Of a DNA stretch of 64,000 nucleotides, positions 25,585 through 34,837 are shown piece after piece. Position 1 is the first letter of the stretch, and each line of letters opens with the position of its first letter. The translations under genes and the position numbers were made by a program. Source of the DNA: Streptomyces pseudovenezuelae (lineage in GTDB: Bacteria; Actinomycetota; Actinomycetes; Streptomycetales; Streptomycetaceae); the NCBI RefSeq assembly GCF_001513955.1, contig NZ_KQ948145.1, positions 524,212 through 588,211 of the forward strand, in the 5' to 3' direction. The notes under the pieces were generated by a model that was not told where the DNA came from, searched no databases, and saw nothing but the letters and a program-made list of their open reading frames with translations.

Positions 25585-28500
25585 CTACCTGATGCGCGGA
25601 CTGAACCAATGGCCAAGCATATCATCGACATGAGTAACGTGATCGAGTACTTGCTGGCGGGTCGGGTTGGGATGTGCATCGTAGAATCGATTCCATGAAA
25701 CGCGTATCTCGCTGAGGTGCACGCGACTATTTATGTCACCTTTCGGTATCCCTCGAAGATTTTCCAGCGAGTGTATCTCTCCAGCCGAGAACAATCCGGG
25801 GTAACGTTTGATTATTTGCTGCTCGATAGCATGATGCACGACCACCTCGCCTATGAGTTTCGGATTGGCCTGAAAGAAAGTCCGTTTGTAGTTGTAGTCC
25901 GGAGCGCTGCCCACGGAAGCTTCAGCGCGGGTTGGCACAGTCTCGCCGAGAACGGTCTCCTTCTTCTCGGCCGCCTTTCTCGCGGCGTCTTCGCAGGGGG
26001 TGAGCCCGAGGGGGTCGGTCCAAGACAGGGGGTTGTCGACGTAAGCGGCCGGGTTGGGGGCCGGAGTAAGGCCTAGCGGGTCTGGCGTGAGGTAGCGGGC
26101 CGTCCCGGGGTCGTAGTAGCGGAAGTAGTTGTAATGCAGCCCCGTCTCAGGGTCGAAGTACTGCCCCGGGAAGCGCAGCGGGGTGTACGCCGTGCTGTCC
26201 GCGGCCCAGGCCGTCGTGCCCCACAGGGTGCTTCGGGTGCGCCAGGCTATGTCGCCGGACTCGTCGATGAGTTCCGTGGGGGTGCCGACCAGGTCCGTGA
26301 CTATGGCGAAGAAGCGGGAGTCGATTTCGTCCTGGGGGGCGTCGGGCGCCGTGATGCGTTCCGTCTGGGCGATCGGGTGCAGGCCCTGGTGGTCCCAGGT
26401 CAGGGTGACCGGGTTGGGGACGGACGGGGACCTCGTCGTCTGTTCGCAGAGCGTTGTGCCGTCCCAGGTGAAGTCCACCTGTTCCAGGACCGATTCGCCG
26501 TCCGGGGCCAGGCGCTGCTTCGCGATTCTTCGGCCCAGCGGGTCGTAGCGGTAGCGCCAGCGGGTGCCGTCGGGGGTCGTCACCGACGTCAGGCGGTCCT
26601 CCGCGTCCCATTCGTAGCGCCATGTGTCCGGCTTGCGGGAGAGGCGGGTCTTCTGGCGGAGGGTGACGCGGCCCGCTTCGTCGTGTTCGTAGCGGACGGA
26701 GCCGGCTCGGGTGATGCGGGTGCCCACGTAGTCCCGAGACCCGGTCGATTCGCTGCTCGGGTGGTCGGCCGGCCAGGAGGCTGAAGTCTGGTTGCCCGCC
26801 TCGTCGTACGCGTACGTCTCCGTCCAGTTCGCCGCGTGGACCGCCGTCACACGGCCCGCCCCGTCCAGGGTGAACTCCCGCGCGCCGTTCAGGTGGTCGT
26901 CGATGGCCGTGAGGTTGCCGTCGGGGCGGTAGGTGTACGCGCGGTGCTGGAGGCGGTTGCCGGTGGGGCCTACCAGGTCCTGTTTCGTCAGGCGGCCCAA
27001 CGGGTCGAAGGACTGGGTCAGGGTCACCGACTCGCCTATGTGGCGGGTCAGTTCGCGGCCCGCCTCGTCGTGGGTGAAGTTGAGGGTGCGGCCCGACACC
27101 ACCATGCCGGTGCGGTTGCCCGACGCGTCGTACGACCAGGTCGTCGTCGCGCCGGTGGGGGTCGTGCGGCTCGTTCTGCGGCCCAGCTCGTCGTAGGTGT
27201 AGGTGAGCGTGCGGTCGTTCACCGCCTCCGACCGCACCCGGCCCGCCTCGTCCCGGTGCAGTCGCAGGACCGCGTCCGGGCCACTCGCCTCCGCCAGGGC
27301 GCCCGACAGGTCGTAGGCGTAGGTGGTGACCGACCCGGCCGCCTCCTTGCGGATCACCCGGCCCAGGACGTCACGGGAGAAGGTGATCGGGGCGCCGGAT
27401 GCCGTGGTGCTGGTGGTCAGCTGGCCTGCCGGGTCGTGCTCGTAGGTCAGCGTGCGGTCGTCGAAGTCCGTTTCCGAGACGAGGCGGCCCGCTGGGTCGT
27501 ACTCGTAGGACCAGGTCAGGCCCTGCGGGTTGGTGACCTTCGTCAGGCGCAGTTCCGTGTCGTGGGCGAACTCGTAGCGCACGCCGTCCGGGCCCGTACG
27601 GGCCGCGAGGAGGTCGAAGTGGGTGTACTCGAAGCGGGAGACCGCGCCCGAGGCGTCCGTGTGGGTGGTGCAGTTGCCCTCGCCGTCGTAGGTCCAGGAT
27701 TCCGTCGTGCCGTCCGCCGCCGTGCGGCGGGACAGGCGGCCCTCCACCGTCCAGTCCAGGGTCGTCACCGCTCCCGTGGGGTCGGTGATCCGTACTGGGC
27801 GGCCGAAGGCGTCGCGCGAGTAGCGGGTCACCGCGCCCAGGGGGTCGGTGATCTCCAGGGGGAGGCCGGCCGCGTCGCAGTGCACGCGCGACACGTCCCC
27901 GAGGGCGTTGGTGACGGACTCCAGGTGGCCCCGGTCGTCGTAGGTGAAGCGGGTCGTCGTCCCCGAGGCGTCGGTCACCGTCGTGCGGTTGCCGAACCCG
28001 TCGAACTCCTGCACGACATGCGTGCCGTCCGCGCCGGCCACCGCGACCGGTAGTCCCTGGTCGTTGTACGCGACGCTGGTGTAACGGCCGTCCGGGCGGA
28101 CGGCCAGGACCGTGCGGCCCGCCTCGTCGTAGGCGTAGCTCACCGTGCGGCCCAGGGGGTCGGTGACCGTGAGGGGGCGGTGGGCGCGGTCGTGGGTGGT
28201 GCGGGTCGTGGCGCCGTCCGGGGTGGTCACCGCCGTGACCTGTACGTCGCTGTTGATCTCGTACAGGGTGCTGTGGCCCAGGGAGTCGACCGCCGTGACG
28301 GTCCGGTCGCCGGTCGTCGGGTCCGGGGCGCCGTAGGTGTACGTGTAGCGCAGGTGGCCCGCCTCGCCGCCCTGGGAGACGCAGCGGTCCTCGTCGTCGT
28401 AGACGTAGTGGTACGAGGAGTTGTTGGTGTCCGTCCAGGCGGTGATGCGGCCGAGCATGTCGTTGGTGAAGCTCGTCGGCAGGCCGGAGGACTTCGTGAC

Positions 28501-30330
28501 CGTCGCCAGGTGGCCTTCGGCGTCGTAGCCGAAGCGGACCAACTCGATGTCCTCGCCGGAGGCCAGGCGCAGGGCCGTGATCCGGTTCCCGGACCGCTCG
28601 ATCCGCAGGTCGTGGCCGGCCGAGTGCACGATCCCGGTCGGGGCGCCCTCCTCGTCGTACTCGAAGGTCAGCCACTGGCTGCCCGAGCGGTCGATGAGCT
28701 GGGACAGCAGGGCGATGCCGTTGCCGTCGCCGCCCGGTCCGGCGAAGTCCCACACACGGCCGGTGGCAGGGTCGGTGACCGTGTAGTCGCCGTACTCGTC
28801 GACCGTCAGGGGGTACCCCTCGCCCGCGAGGGGAAGGGTCGGGACGCCTGGGGCCGGGTGCGGGTACGCCAGCAACGAACCGTCCTCGCGGACGAAGACG
28901 ACCCCCTCCGCGTCGATCTCCAGGCGCTGGTCGGCCGTCGACGTCCAGCAGGGGCCGAACCAGCGGCCTGCCCGGTACGACGACTCGAACTGGCGGGAGA
29001 ACACCAGCGGGAGCCGGGCGGGGAGCGACACGTCCGTCTGCGGCAGCGACATACGGCCGGTGGCCATGTCGATCGGGTCGCTGCCGAACAGCTTGCACTT
29101 CAGTTCCCGGGCGACGTCCATGAGCCCCCGGCGCGTGCCGTTGCGCGCCGCTCCCGTCGCCGCGTCCTTGGCCGCTCCCCGCAGGGCGTCCTTCAGCGCG
29201 GCCCGGCCCGCACCGCCCGCGCCCTTGCCCCCGATCAGGTTCGACATGAGGTACCCCGCCGCGTCCCCCGGGTCGCTCGACCACCCCGTCCCCAGCAGGG
29301 ACATCGGCAGGCGCTCCGGGTGGGCCGCCGTGCCTACCAGGCCCGCAAGGAGGAGTTGGGAGTTCTTCGACCAGTCGCCGGGGTGGGTGAGGTTGTACGG
29401 GTCCAGGGGGTTGACCGTGCGGGCCAGTTTCAGGACGTCCGTGCCGCCGCGCAGGAGGCCGCCCAGGACGTGGACCGAGTTGAGCTGAGTGCCGACGAAC
29501 AGGTCCGCCGCGCCCGCGCCCAGCCGGTCGGTGAACTCCGGCTTGGGCGGGGCCTTTTCCAGGGCCGCGGCTATCTTGCGGGCGGCGTCCTGCGCCATGT
29601 CCGTGCGCTGGCGGCGGGCGACGGACAGGATCTCCTCCGCCTCCTCGCGGGCCGCCGTGCCGGGGTCGACGTAGTCGCCGGGCTTCGTCGGCTTCGCGCC
29701 CGGGTCGCCGCCCGCCTCGGCGGTCGCGTTGTAGCGGTCGGCCGCCTCGTTGTACGCCGACACCTGTGCCTCGTACGCGTCCGCCGCCCGACGGGAGGCG
29801 TCCTGCCCGGCCCGGTACTTGTCGATCGCCAGCCGCGCCTGTTCCTGTGCCCAGCGCACCATGTCCGCGTACGACTCCAGCGCGGCCGCCGCCGAGGTGC
29901 AGGCGTCCGCCGCCGTGAGCCACTGCTTGGGCTGGACGTCGAACTTCGCGCGGAACTCGTCCGCGGCCCTGCCCCGCCACTCGCCCGGGTCCAGCGAGCG
30001 CATGCCCTGGCCGACGTTCTCGAAGGCCGCAGCGAACCTGCGCAGATGGCCCGCGCGTTCGTGGAGCGCCCCCGGGCTGCCGTGGACCAGTTCCTTCGGG
30101 TCCTCGCTCTCGCCAAGGGCGCGTTCCGCCACCGTGCCGCCCAGGCGGTTGTTGACGCTCTCGCCGAAGTCGCGGACCTTCTCGGCCGCGCCGTCCGCGC
30201 CGACGTCCGACAGCAGGCCGGCCGTCTTGTCCGTGCCCCAGTTGACCGCCTCGCCGACACCCTTGTTCAGGCCGTCGGCCGCGCTCTCCAGACCGTCGCC
30301 GAAGTCGTCGACCAGGTCCCCGAAGCCCAT
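25585..30330 (-). CDS. Rhs-repeat polymorphic toxin with WXG-like N-terminus and HNH/EndoVII-like tip
   Basis: 1581 residues from the ATG at 30330 (TGATG overlap with the previous gene). Residues 1-200 are helical with WRGRAADEFRAKF, a WXG100/T7SS-export type region. About 400-480 match DUF6531 (DPIDMATGRMSLPQTDVSLP). About 500-1330 are YD/Rhs repeats (YAYDEAGR and similar), then a core ending YFDPETGLHYNYFRYYDPGT. Two DPLGL motifs mark the self-cleavage region. The last 138 residues are a separate, AT-richer tip with VVVHHAIEQQ and NLRGIPKGDINSRVHLSEIR, like HNH/EndoVII toxins. It is probably exported and used against competitors, with SUKH immunity downstream. Confidence 0.88.
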   Translation of the reverse strand: MGFGDLVDDFGDGLESAADGLNKGVGEAVNWGTDKTAGLLSDVGADGAAEKVRDFGESVNNRLGGTVAERALGESEDPKELVHGSPGALHERAGHLRRFAAAFENVGQGMRSLDPGEWRGRAADEFRAKFDVQPKQWLTAADACTSAAAALESYADMVRWAQEQARLAIDKYRAGQDASRRAADAYEAQVSAYNEAADRYNATAEAGGDPGAKPTKPGDYVDPGTAAREEAEEILSVARRQRTDMAQDAARKIAAALEKAPPKPEFTDRLGAGAADLFVGTQLNSVHVLGGLLRGGTDVLKLARTVNPLDPYNLTHPGDWSKNSQLLLAGLVGTAAHPERLPMSLLGTGWSSDPGDAAGYLMSNLIGGKGAGGAGRAALKDALRGAAKDAATGAARNGTRRGLMDVARELKCKLFGSDPIDMATGRMSLPQTDVSLPARLPLVFSRQFESSYRAGRWFGPCWTSTADQRLEIDAEGVVFVREDGSLLAYPHPAPGVPTLPLAGEGYPLTVDEYGDYTVTDPATGRVWDFAGPGGDGNGIALLSQLIDRSGSQWLTFEYDEEGAPTGIVHSAGHDLRIERSGNRITALRLASGEDIELVRFGYDAEGHLATVTKSSGLPTSFTNDMLGRITAWTDTNNSSYHYVYDDEDRCVSQGGEAGHLRYTYTYGAPDPTTGDRTVTAVDSLGHSTLYEINSDVQVTAVTTPDGATTRTTHDRAHRPLTVTDPLGRTVSYAYDEAGRTVLAVRPDGRYTSVAYNDQGLPVAVAGADGTHVVQEFDGFGNRTTVTDASGTTTRFTYDDRGHLESVTNALGDVSRVHCDAAGLPLEITDPLGAVTRYSRDAFGRPVRITDPTGAVTTLDWTVEGRLSRRTAADGTTESWTYDGEGNCTTHTDASGAVSRFEYTHFDLLAARTGPDGVRYEFAHDTELRLTKVTNPQGLTWSYEYDPAGRLVSETDFDDRTLTYEHDPAGQLTTSTTASGAPITFSRDVLGRVIRKEAAGSVTTYAYDLSGALAEASGPDAVLRLHRDEAGRVRSEAVNDRTLTYTYDELGRRTSRTTPTGATTTWSYDASGNRTGMVVSGRTLNFTHDEAGRELTRHIGESVTLTQSFDPLGRLTKQDLVGPTGNRLQHRAYTYRPDGNLTAIDDHLNGAREFTLDGAGRVTAVHAANWTETYAYDEAGNQTSASWPADHPSSESTGSRDYVGTRITRAGSVRYEHDEAGRVTLRQKTRLSRKPDTWRYEWDAEDRLTSVTTPDGTRWRYRYDPLGRRIAKQRLAPDGESVLEQVDFTWDGTTLCEQTTRSPSVPNPVTLTWDHQGLHPIAQTERITAPDAPQDEIDSRFFAIVTDLVGTPTELIDESGDIAWRTRSTLWGTTAWAADSTAYTPLRFPGQYFDPETGLHYNYFRYYDPGTARYLTPDPLGLTPAPNPAAYVDNPLSWTDPLGLTPCEDAARKAAEKKETVLGETVPTRAEASVGSAPDYNYKRTFFQANPKLIGEVVVHHAIEQQIIKRYPGLFSAGEIHSLENLRGIPKGDINSRVHLSEIRVSWNRFYDAHPNPTRQQVLDHVTHVDDMLGHWFSPRIR

Positions 30331-30926
30331 CAGCCCTCGTCCTCCGGGGAGTCCGCGGCGGGAGGCCCGCTCCACTGCCAGTCCGTGCGCGGGTCGAGGA
30401 ACGCGTCCGGCGTCACCGTCGAGGTCGAGACGTCCTCCGCCGCCTGCGACCAGGCCGCCTTCACCTCGTCCTGGCCGGACGTGAAGGACTGCGCGCTGTA
30501 GTCCGCGTTCGCCACCTGCGAGACAGGGTTGTCCTTCAGCGTCTCCGACCAGGAACGTTCCTTCACCTCGTCCGGGGAGAGGTAGGGGTTGCCTGTGCCG
30601 GCCGTCCACACCGACTTCAGGGTGTCGGAGACGTACTGCTCCTGCTCGTGGTAGATCCCCGCCGACAGCCCCAAGCGGCCCGCGAACTCGTTCGCGTCCT
30701 GCATCAGGGAGCGCACGCCCCAGCCCCAGCGGTCGCAGAAGTCGGCGAACACCTGCTGGAGGGCGTCGTCGCCCGCCTCCAGGCCGGTCATGGAGAGGTC
30801 GTCGAAGCCGCGGCCCAGGTTCGCCTCGATGTCGAAGCCGAAGTCCTTCAGTTCGGCCATCGCCTGGTTGATGCCCCGGGTGATCCGTGCCATCGCCTCC
30901 GGATCGACCTGGTAGCCGTCGCTCAT
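30330..30926 (-). CDS. WXG100-like / T7SS-associated protein upstream of the Rhs toxin
   Basis: 198 residues. The first 100 are helical (AMARITRGINQAMAELKDFG, FCDRWGWGVRSLMQDANEFA), matching an ESX/WXG100-like helical hairpin with a WGWG motif. The C-terminal half is polar, rich in Asp, Ser and Pro, and probably disordered. It overlaps both neighbours (ATGA upstream, TGATG downstream), so it is made in step with the Rhs protein and is a likely export partner or chaperone. The precise family is uncertain. Confidence 0.7.
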   Translation of the reverse strand: MSDGYQVDPEAMARITRGINQAMAELKDFGFDIEANLGRGFDDLSMTGLEAGDDALQQVFADFCDRWGWGVRSLMQDANEFAGRLGLSAGIYHEQEQYVSDTLKSVWTAGTGNPYLSPDEVKERSWSETLKDNPVSQVANADYSAQSFTSGQDEVKAAWSQAAEDVSTSTVTPDAFLDPRTDWQWSGPPAADSPEDEG

Positions 30927-31306
30927 GCCCCGGCCCCCTCGGGGTCCAGAGCCACCGCGTCCGGCACGATCCCCGTCACCGGGGGCAGGACCAGGCCCGC
31001 CGGGCTGCCCGCGTCCACCGCGATGCCGACCGGGCCGTCCACGGCCGGGACCACCTGGTCCAGCAGCCGCGCCCCGTACACCGGCACCCGGTCGGGCACG
31101 GCCTCGCCCCGCGCCTCGGCGAACCGTTCCAGCGCGGGGACGTCCGTGAACGCAAACAGCCAGCGAATGCCGCCCGCCTCCGCCGACAGCAGCGAGCCGT
31201 CGACCACCGGCACCAGGACCTCCCTGCGCCGGAACTCCCCGATCTGCGCCCGTCGTTCCCGCAACGCCTCGGCACTCACGCCTGCCGCCCCCGTCGTAGA
31301 CCTCAT
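30923..31306 (-). CDS. SseB-domain protein, first gene of the Rhs operon
   Basis: About 127 residues. The SseB N-terminal-domain pattern is clear: RREVLVPVVDGSLLSAEAGGIRWLFAFTDVPALERFAEAR, then VPVYGARLLDQVVPAVDG and GIAVDAGSPAGLVLP. Starts at GTG 31318, ATG 31306 and GTG 31279 are all possible; the last has the nearest G-rich site. A TAGCAT box lies upstream. SseB-domain genes commonly precede WXG100/Rhs genes in actinomycete T7SS-linked toxin operons. Their function is not established. Confidence 0.75.
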   Translation of the reverse strand: MRSTTGAAGVSAEALRERRAQIGEFRRREVLVPVVDGSLLSAEAGGIRWLFAFTDVPALERFAEARGEAVPDRVPVYGARLLDQVVPAVDGPVGIAVDAGSPAGLVLPPVTGIVPDAVALDPEGAGA

Positions 31307-31367
31307 CGAACGTCGCACAAGTGAACGCCGATGCTAGACGATTCGGCTGAGAGCCGCCCTCGGTGTT

Positions 31368-32474
31368 TCAGACAGCCGGTACCGCCGTCACCGCCGACAG
31401 CCGGTGCACATCCCGAGCCGTCCCCGTGACCCCCGACAGGAAGCCCTGGGCCCGCGGTGAGGCCGTCTCCGTCAGCCAGTCCGGGTCGATGTCGCAGACC
31501 GCCACACGGACCTCCGTGCCGGCGAGGGCGAGCGGCAGCGTGTGGACGACCGTCGACGGGAAGCTCAGGATCGTGCGGCCGATCGGGCCGCGGCGGGCGA
31601 TCAGCTCCAGGGGAAGGTCCGGGCGGACGATCTCCAGCCCCGTCTCCACGGCCAGCCGGTGGAGCTTCTCCGTCGCCTCGCGGCGGTGGGCGAAGTAGCG
31701 GGTGGCGCCGTGGGTTTTGGCCAGGCGGGTCACGGCCTCCAGATAGCGGTCGGTGTCCACCACGCCGGTCTCGACGAGCGAGGTGCCCACCATGTCCGCG
31801 CCCTTGGTGATGCGCGGCGGGCCGAAGCGGCCGCGGGTCCAGGCGAAGGAGTTCACCGACATCGTCACTCCGGCCGGCGCCTCCTCCATCGGCATCGAGG
31901 AGAAGATCTCGACCCCCCGGCCCTCCCCCGGCGTCAGGCGCTTGCGGGCCGCCGCCGAGATCGGGGCGAAGGCGAGGTCGCGGGGGCTCGGGCGGCCGCC
32001 CTTGCGGTGCCAGCGCACCAGGCGTTCGCCGCGGGCCAGTTGGCCGACGAACTCCATCGTCGCCGTGCCGTCGTCGACCACGACCAGGTCGGTGGCGCGG
32101 GTGATGGTCAGCAGGAGTTGTACATAGCGCGAGAACGGGTCGCCCAGGACCACCCGGTCCGCCCTGCGGAGCATGCCCGCGAGGCCCCCGATGGTCTGGA
32201 AGGGAGCCGCGGGGCCGCCCCTCGCCTCCTCCCAGCGGACCTCGTGGCCCTCCTCGCGGGCGAGTTCGGCCATCCGGCGCAGCTGACCACGGGTCATGGG
32301 GTCGGTCGGGGACAGCACGACCAGGGTGAGCTCCGCGCCGGGCGCGTGGGCGTGCGCCCACTCCAGCACGTTCAGCAGCTGGACCGGGCTCTCGACGAAC
32401 GCGAGAGTGGAGGTGCCGGTGTTCCCGGCGCGGGGGCTCATCGACGTACGACCGTCCCGTCGTAGGGCGCTCAT
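31368..32474 (-). CDS. GT52-like (sialyltransferase-type) glycosyltransferase
   Basis: 368 residues. TLAFVESPVQLLNVLEWAHA at about residue 23 and LVVVDDGTATMEFV near residue 125 resemble the start and acceptor loop of GT52 and related polysialyltransferases (S/T-P-x-Q-L-L-N and D-D-G motifs). HRREATEKLHRL and SFPSTVVHTLP lie where the CMP-sugar site is expected. It follows neuB on the same strand, beyond a terminator hairpin, so it has its own promoter. It probably transfers a nonulosonic acid from its CMP form onto a cell-wall glycopolymer. ATG 32441 is an alternative start. Confidence 0.7.
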   Translation of the reverse strand: MSALRRDGRTSMSPRAGNTGTSTLAFVESPVQLLNVLEWAHAHAPGAELTLVVLSPTDPMTRGQLRRMAELAREEGHEVRWEEARGGPAAPFQTIGGLAGMLRRADRVVLGDPFSRYVQLLLTITRATDLVVVDDGTATMEFVGQLARGERLVRWHRKGGRPSPRDLAFAPISAAARKRLTPGEGRGVEIFSSMPMEEAPAGVTMSVNSFAWTRGRFGPPRITKGADMVGTSLVETGVVDTDRYLEAVTRLAKTHGATRYFAHRREATEKLHRLAVETGLEIVRPDLPLELIARRGPIGRTILSFPSTVVHTLPLALAGTEVRVAVCDIDPDWLTETASPRAQGFLSGVTGTARDVHRLSAVTAVPAV

Positions 32475-32498
32475 ATGGCGCTCGTAGGCAGTAGACGC

Positions 32499-32535
32499 GC
32501 CGGGTCCTCAGGCATACGACACCTGAGGACCCGGC
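32499..32535 (-). terminator. Terminator hairpin after neuB
   Basis: Perfect 14-bp arms GCCGGGTCCTCAGG (32499-32512) and its complement (32522-32535), 9-nt loop, starting 11 nt past the neuB stop. It separates neuB from the GT52-like gene on the same strand. Confidence 0.85.
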
Positions 32536-32545
32536 ACCTGGTGGC

Positions 32546-33487
32546 TCAGACCGAGACCGGCTCGCCCGCCGCCGCGGCGATCTCCGCCTCGGCGACGACG
32601 CCCGTGACGCGGCGCAGCTTCTTCATGGGGCCGAGCTCGGAGTCGTAGACCTTCTTGACGCCGTCGCCGAGGGAGGCCTCGATGGTGCGGATGTCGCGCA
32701 CGAGGCGCTGGAGGCCCTGCGGCTCCACCGACGCGGCCTGGTCGGAGCCCCACATCGCGCGGTCCAGGGTGATGTGGCGCTCGACGAAGGTGGCGCCGAG
32801 GGCGACCGCCGCGAGGGTGGTCTGCAGGCCCGTCTCGTGGCCGGAGTAGCCGATCGGGACGTTCGGGTACTCCTCCTGGAGCGTGTTGATCACGCGCAGG
32901 TTGAGCTCCTCGGCCTTGGCCGGGTAGGTCGAAGTGGCGTGGCAGAGCAGGATGTTGTCCGAGCCGAGGACCTCGACCGCGTGACGGATCTGCTTCGGGG
33001 TGGACATGCCGGAGGACAGGATGATCGTGCGGCCGGTGGCGCGCAGGGCGCGCAGCAGCTCGTCGTCGGTCAGGGAGGCGGAGGCCACCTTGTGGGCGGG
33101 GACGTCGAACTTCTCCAGGAAGGCGACGGCCTCGGTGTCCCACGGGGAGGCGAACCAGGCGATCCCCTTCTCCTTGCAGTACGCGTCGATCTGGCGGTAC
33201 TCGTCCTCGCCGAACTCCACGCGGTGGCGGTAGTCGATGTAGGTCATCCGGCCCCAGGGGGTGTCGCGCTCGATGTCCCACTGGTCGCGCGGGGTGCAGA
33301 TCTCGGGGGTGCGCTTCTGGAACTTCACGGCGTCACAGCCGGCCTCGGCGGCCACGTCGATGAGCTTGAACGCGTTCTCCAGCTCGCCGTTGTGGTTGAT
33401 GCCGATCTCGCCGCAGATGTAGACGGGCTGGCCGGGGCCGGCGATGCGCTCGGTTCCGAAGGTGCGGAGGCGGGAGTTGTCAGACAT
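32546..33487 (-). CDS. neuB: Nonulosonic acid (Kdn/NeuAc-type) synthase
   Basis: 313 residues of the NeuB family: YICGEIGINHNGELENAFKL, CDAVKFQKR, SPWDTEAVAFL, SSGMSTPKQI, CHATSTYPAK, PIGYSGHETG and FVERHITLDRAMWGSDQAAS. It condenses phosphoenolpyruvate with a mannose-type sugar. The common C-terminal SAF antifreeze domain is essentially absent (the protein ends about 45 residues after AASVEPQGLQ). This shortness and the HAD phosphatase fused to the next enzyme point to a mannose-6-phosphate substrate giving Kdn-9-phosphate. The ATG follows AAGGAAC. It is 14 nt after the cytidylyltransferase gene, so it is an operon. Confidence 0.9.
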   Translation of the reverse strand: MSDNSRLRTFGTERIAGPGQPVYICGEIGINHNGELENAFKLIDVAAEAGCDAVKFQKRTPEICTPRDQWDIERDTPWGRMTYIDYRHRVEFGEDEYRQIDAYCKEKGIAWFASPWDTEAVAFLEKFDVPAHKVASASLTDDELLRALRATGRTIILSSGMSTPKQIRHAVEVLGSDNILLCHATSTYPAKAEELNLRVINTLQEEYPNVPIGYSGHETGLQTTLAAVALGATFVERHITLDRAMWGSDQAASVEPQGLQRLVRDIRTIEASLGDGVKKVYDSELGPMKKLRRVTGVVAEAEIAAAAGEPVSV

Positions 33488-33501
33488 GACGGGACGGTTC
33501 C

Positions 33502-34767
33502 TTACTTGTCGAGGGAGTCGAGAGAGGGGCCGAGGATCCAGCTGGCGATCTCTCGGATCGCGCCGTCGCCACCGGGGAGGGTGGTGACCGCACGGGCGGC
33601 GCCGCGTACCACGTCGTGGGCGCTCGCGACCGCCACGGGCCAGCCCGCGAGGGCGAAGCACGGGAGGTCGTTGACGTCGTTGCCGACGTAGAGCACGCGC
33701 TCGGGCGCGATGCCCTGCTCCTCGCACCACTGCTTCAGCGCGAGGTCCTTCCGGTCGATGCCGTGCAGCACGGGGATCTTCAGCTTCCGTGCGCGGGCGG
33801 CGACGACCGGGTTCTGCTCCGTGGAGAGGATCAGCATCTTCAGGCCGCTGTTGCGCAGGGCGGCGATGCCGAGTCCGTCGCCGCGGTGCACGGAGACGAA
33901 CTCCTTTCCATCGGCGTCGATCAGCACCCGGTCGTCGGTCTGGGTGCCGTCGAAGTCCAGGACGACCGCGTCCACGTCCTCGAAGGTGGGCAGCGAACCG
34001 GGGCGGTCCGCGTCGAAGAGGGGGGCCAGCGCGCGGGCGCGGGCCAGCTCGTGGTGGTCGTCGATCTCCAGCACGCGCGCGGGGTCGGTGCGCACGAGTT
34101 CGGTGCGGCCGAAGAAGCGGTGCTGGTGCTTGCGGAAGCCGGGCGCGTGCATGCCGTAGACGGCACCGGTCTCCAGGAAGTCCTGGGGGCGGTCCTGGCG
34201 GCGCGGGCGGAAGGACTTGTCGTGGTTGACGCCGTAGCCGCCGCCGACGGCCGCGTCGGCCTCCTCGACGGTGCCCGCGCGGGCCTCGTCGTCCGCGTCG
34301 CGCCATACGAAGCCGTGGAAGGGGGCCACGGTCATCGCGGAGTCCGCGCCGTTGTCGACGAGGGCGCCGACCACCCCGTCCACGTCCTCGCGGATGATGA
34401 AGGGGCTGGTGCACTGCACGAGGAGCACCACGTCGACGGTGGCCCCGTGCAGCGCCTCGTGGGCGTCCATGGCGTGCAGGACCGCGGCCTCGGAGGTGGC
34501 GGTGTCACCCGCGATGGCGGCCGGCCGCAGCACGACCTCGGCGCCTGCGGAACGGGCCGCCGCGGCGATGGCCTGGTCGTCGGTGGAGACCACGACGTCG
34601 GTCACCAGGCGGGAGGCCCGGCACTCGCGGACGGCTCGCGCCACCAGCGGGACACCGCCGACGGGGGCGAGGTTCTTCGCGGGCACGCCCTTGGAGCCGC
34701 CGCGCGCGGGGATCACCGCGAGTACCCGGCGCACGGAGGCGTGTTGGCCGGTTTGCGGGTGGGACAT
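33502..34767 (-). CDS. neuA: Bifunctional CMP-nonulosonate cytidylyltransferase / HAD phosphatase
   Basis: 421 residues. The N-terminal half (about 14-235) is a NeuA-type nucleotidyltransferase with AVIPARGGSKGVPAKNLAPV, STDDQAIAAAA, LLVQCTSPFI and ETGAVYGMH. The C-terminal half (about 260-421) is a KdsC-like C0 HAD phosphatase with AVVLDFDGTQTDD (Asp271 nucleophile, Asp273), SVHRGDGLGIAAL and VLYVGNDVNDLPCF. So one polypeptide can remove the 9-phosphate and couple the sugar to CMP. The ATG follows AAGGAGCGC. It leads into neuB. In Bacteroides the same steps are separate genes for Kdn; here they are fused. Confidence 0.9.
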   Translation of the reverse strand: MSHPQTGQHASVRRVLAVIPARGGSKGVPAKNLAPVGGVPLVARAVRECRASRLVTDVVVSTDDQAIAAAARSAGAEVVLRPAAIAGDTATSEAAVLHAMDAHEALHGATVDVVLLVQCTSPFIIREDVDGVVGALVDNGADSAMTVAPFHGFVWRDADDEARAGTVEEADAAVGGGYGVNHDKSFRPRRQDRPQDFLETGAVYGMHAPGFRKHQHRFFGRTELVRTDPARVLEIDDHHELARARALAPLFDADRPGSLPTFEDVDAVVLDFDGTQTDDRVLIDADGKEFVSVHRGDGLGIAALRNSGLKMLILSTEQNPVVAARARKLKIPVLHGIDRKDLALKQWCEEQGIAPERVLYVGNDVNDLPCFALAGWPVAVASAHDVVRGAARAVTTLPGGDGAIREIASWILGPSLDSLDK

Positions 34768-34837
34768 GGGGTGCGCTCCTTGGGCTGCGTGCGGGAGGAG
34801 TCGGGAGGGGGAGGTCGTGCGTCGGGTGCGGGTCTGT

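Noticed and set aside
25717..26076. 119-aa plus-strand open frame
   Set aside because: It is antisense to the toxin tip; the tip's motifs and the SUKH neighbour make the minus-strand reading the real one.
28180..30501. 773-aa open frame on the plus strand
   Set aside because: Antisense shadow of the Rhs gene. High-GC third positions keep antisense frames open; there is no domain, and the translation is an Arg/Gly/Val-rich repeat of the opposite strand.
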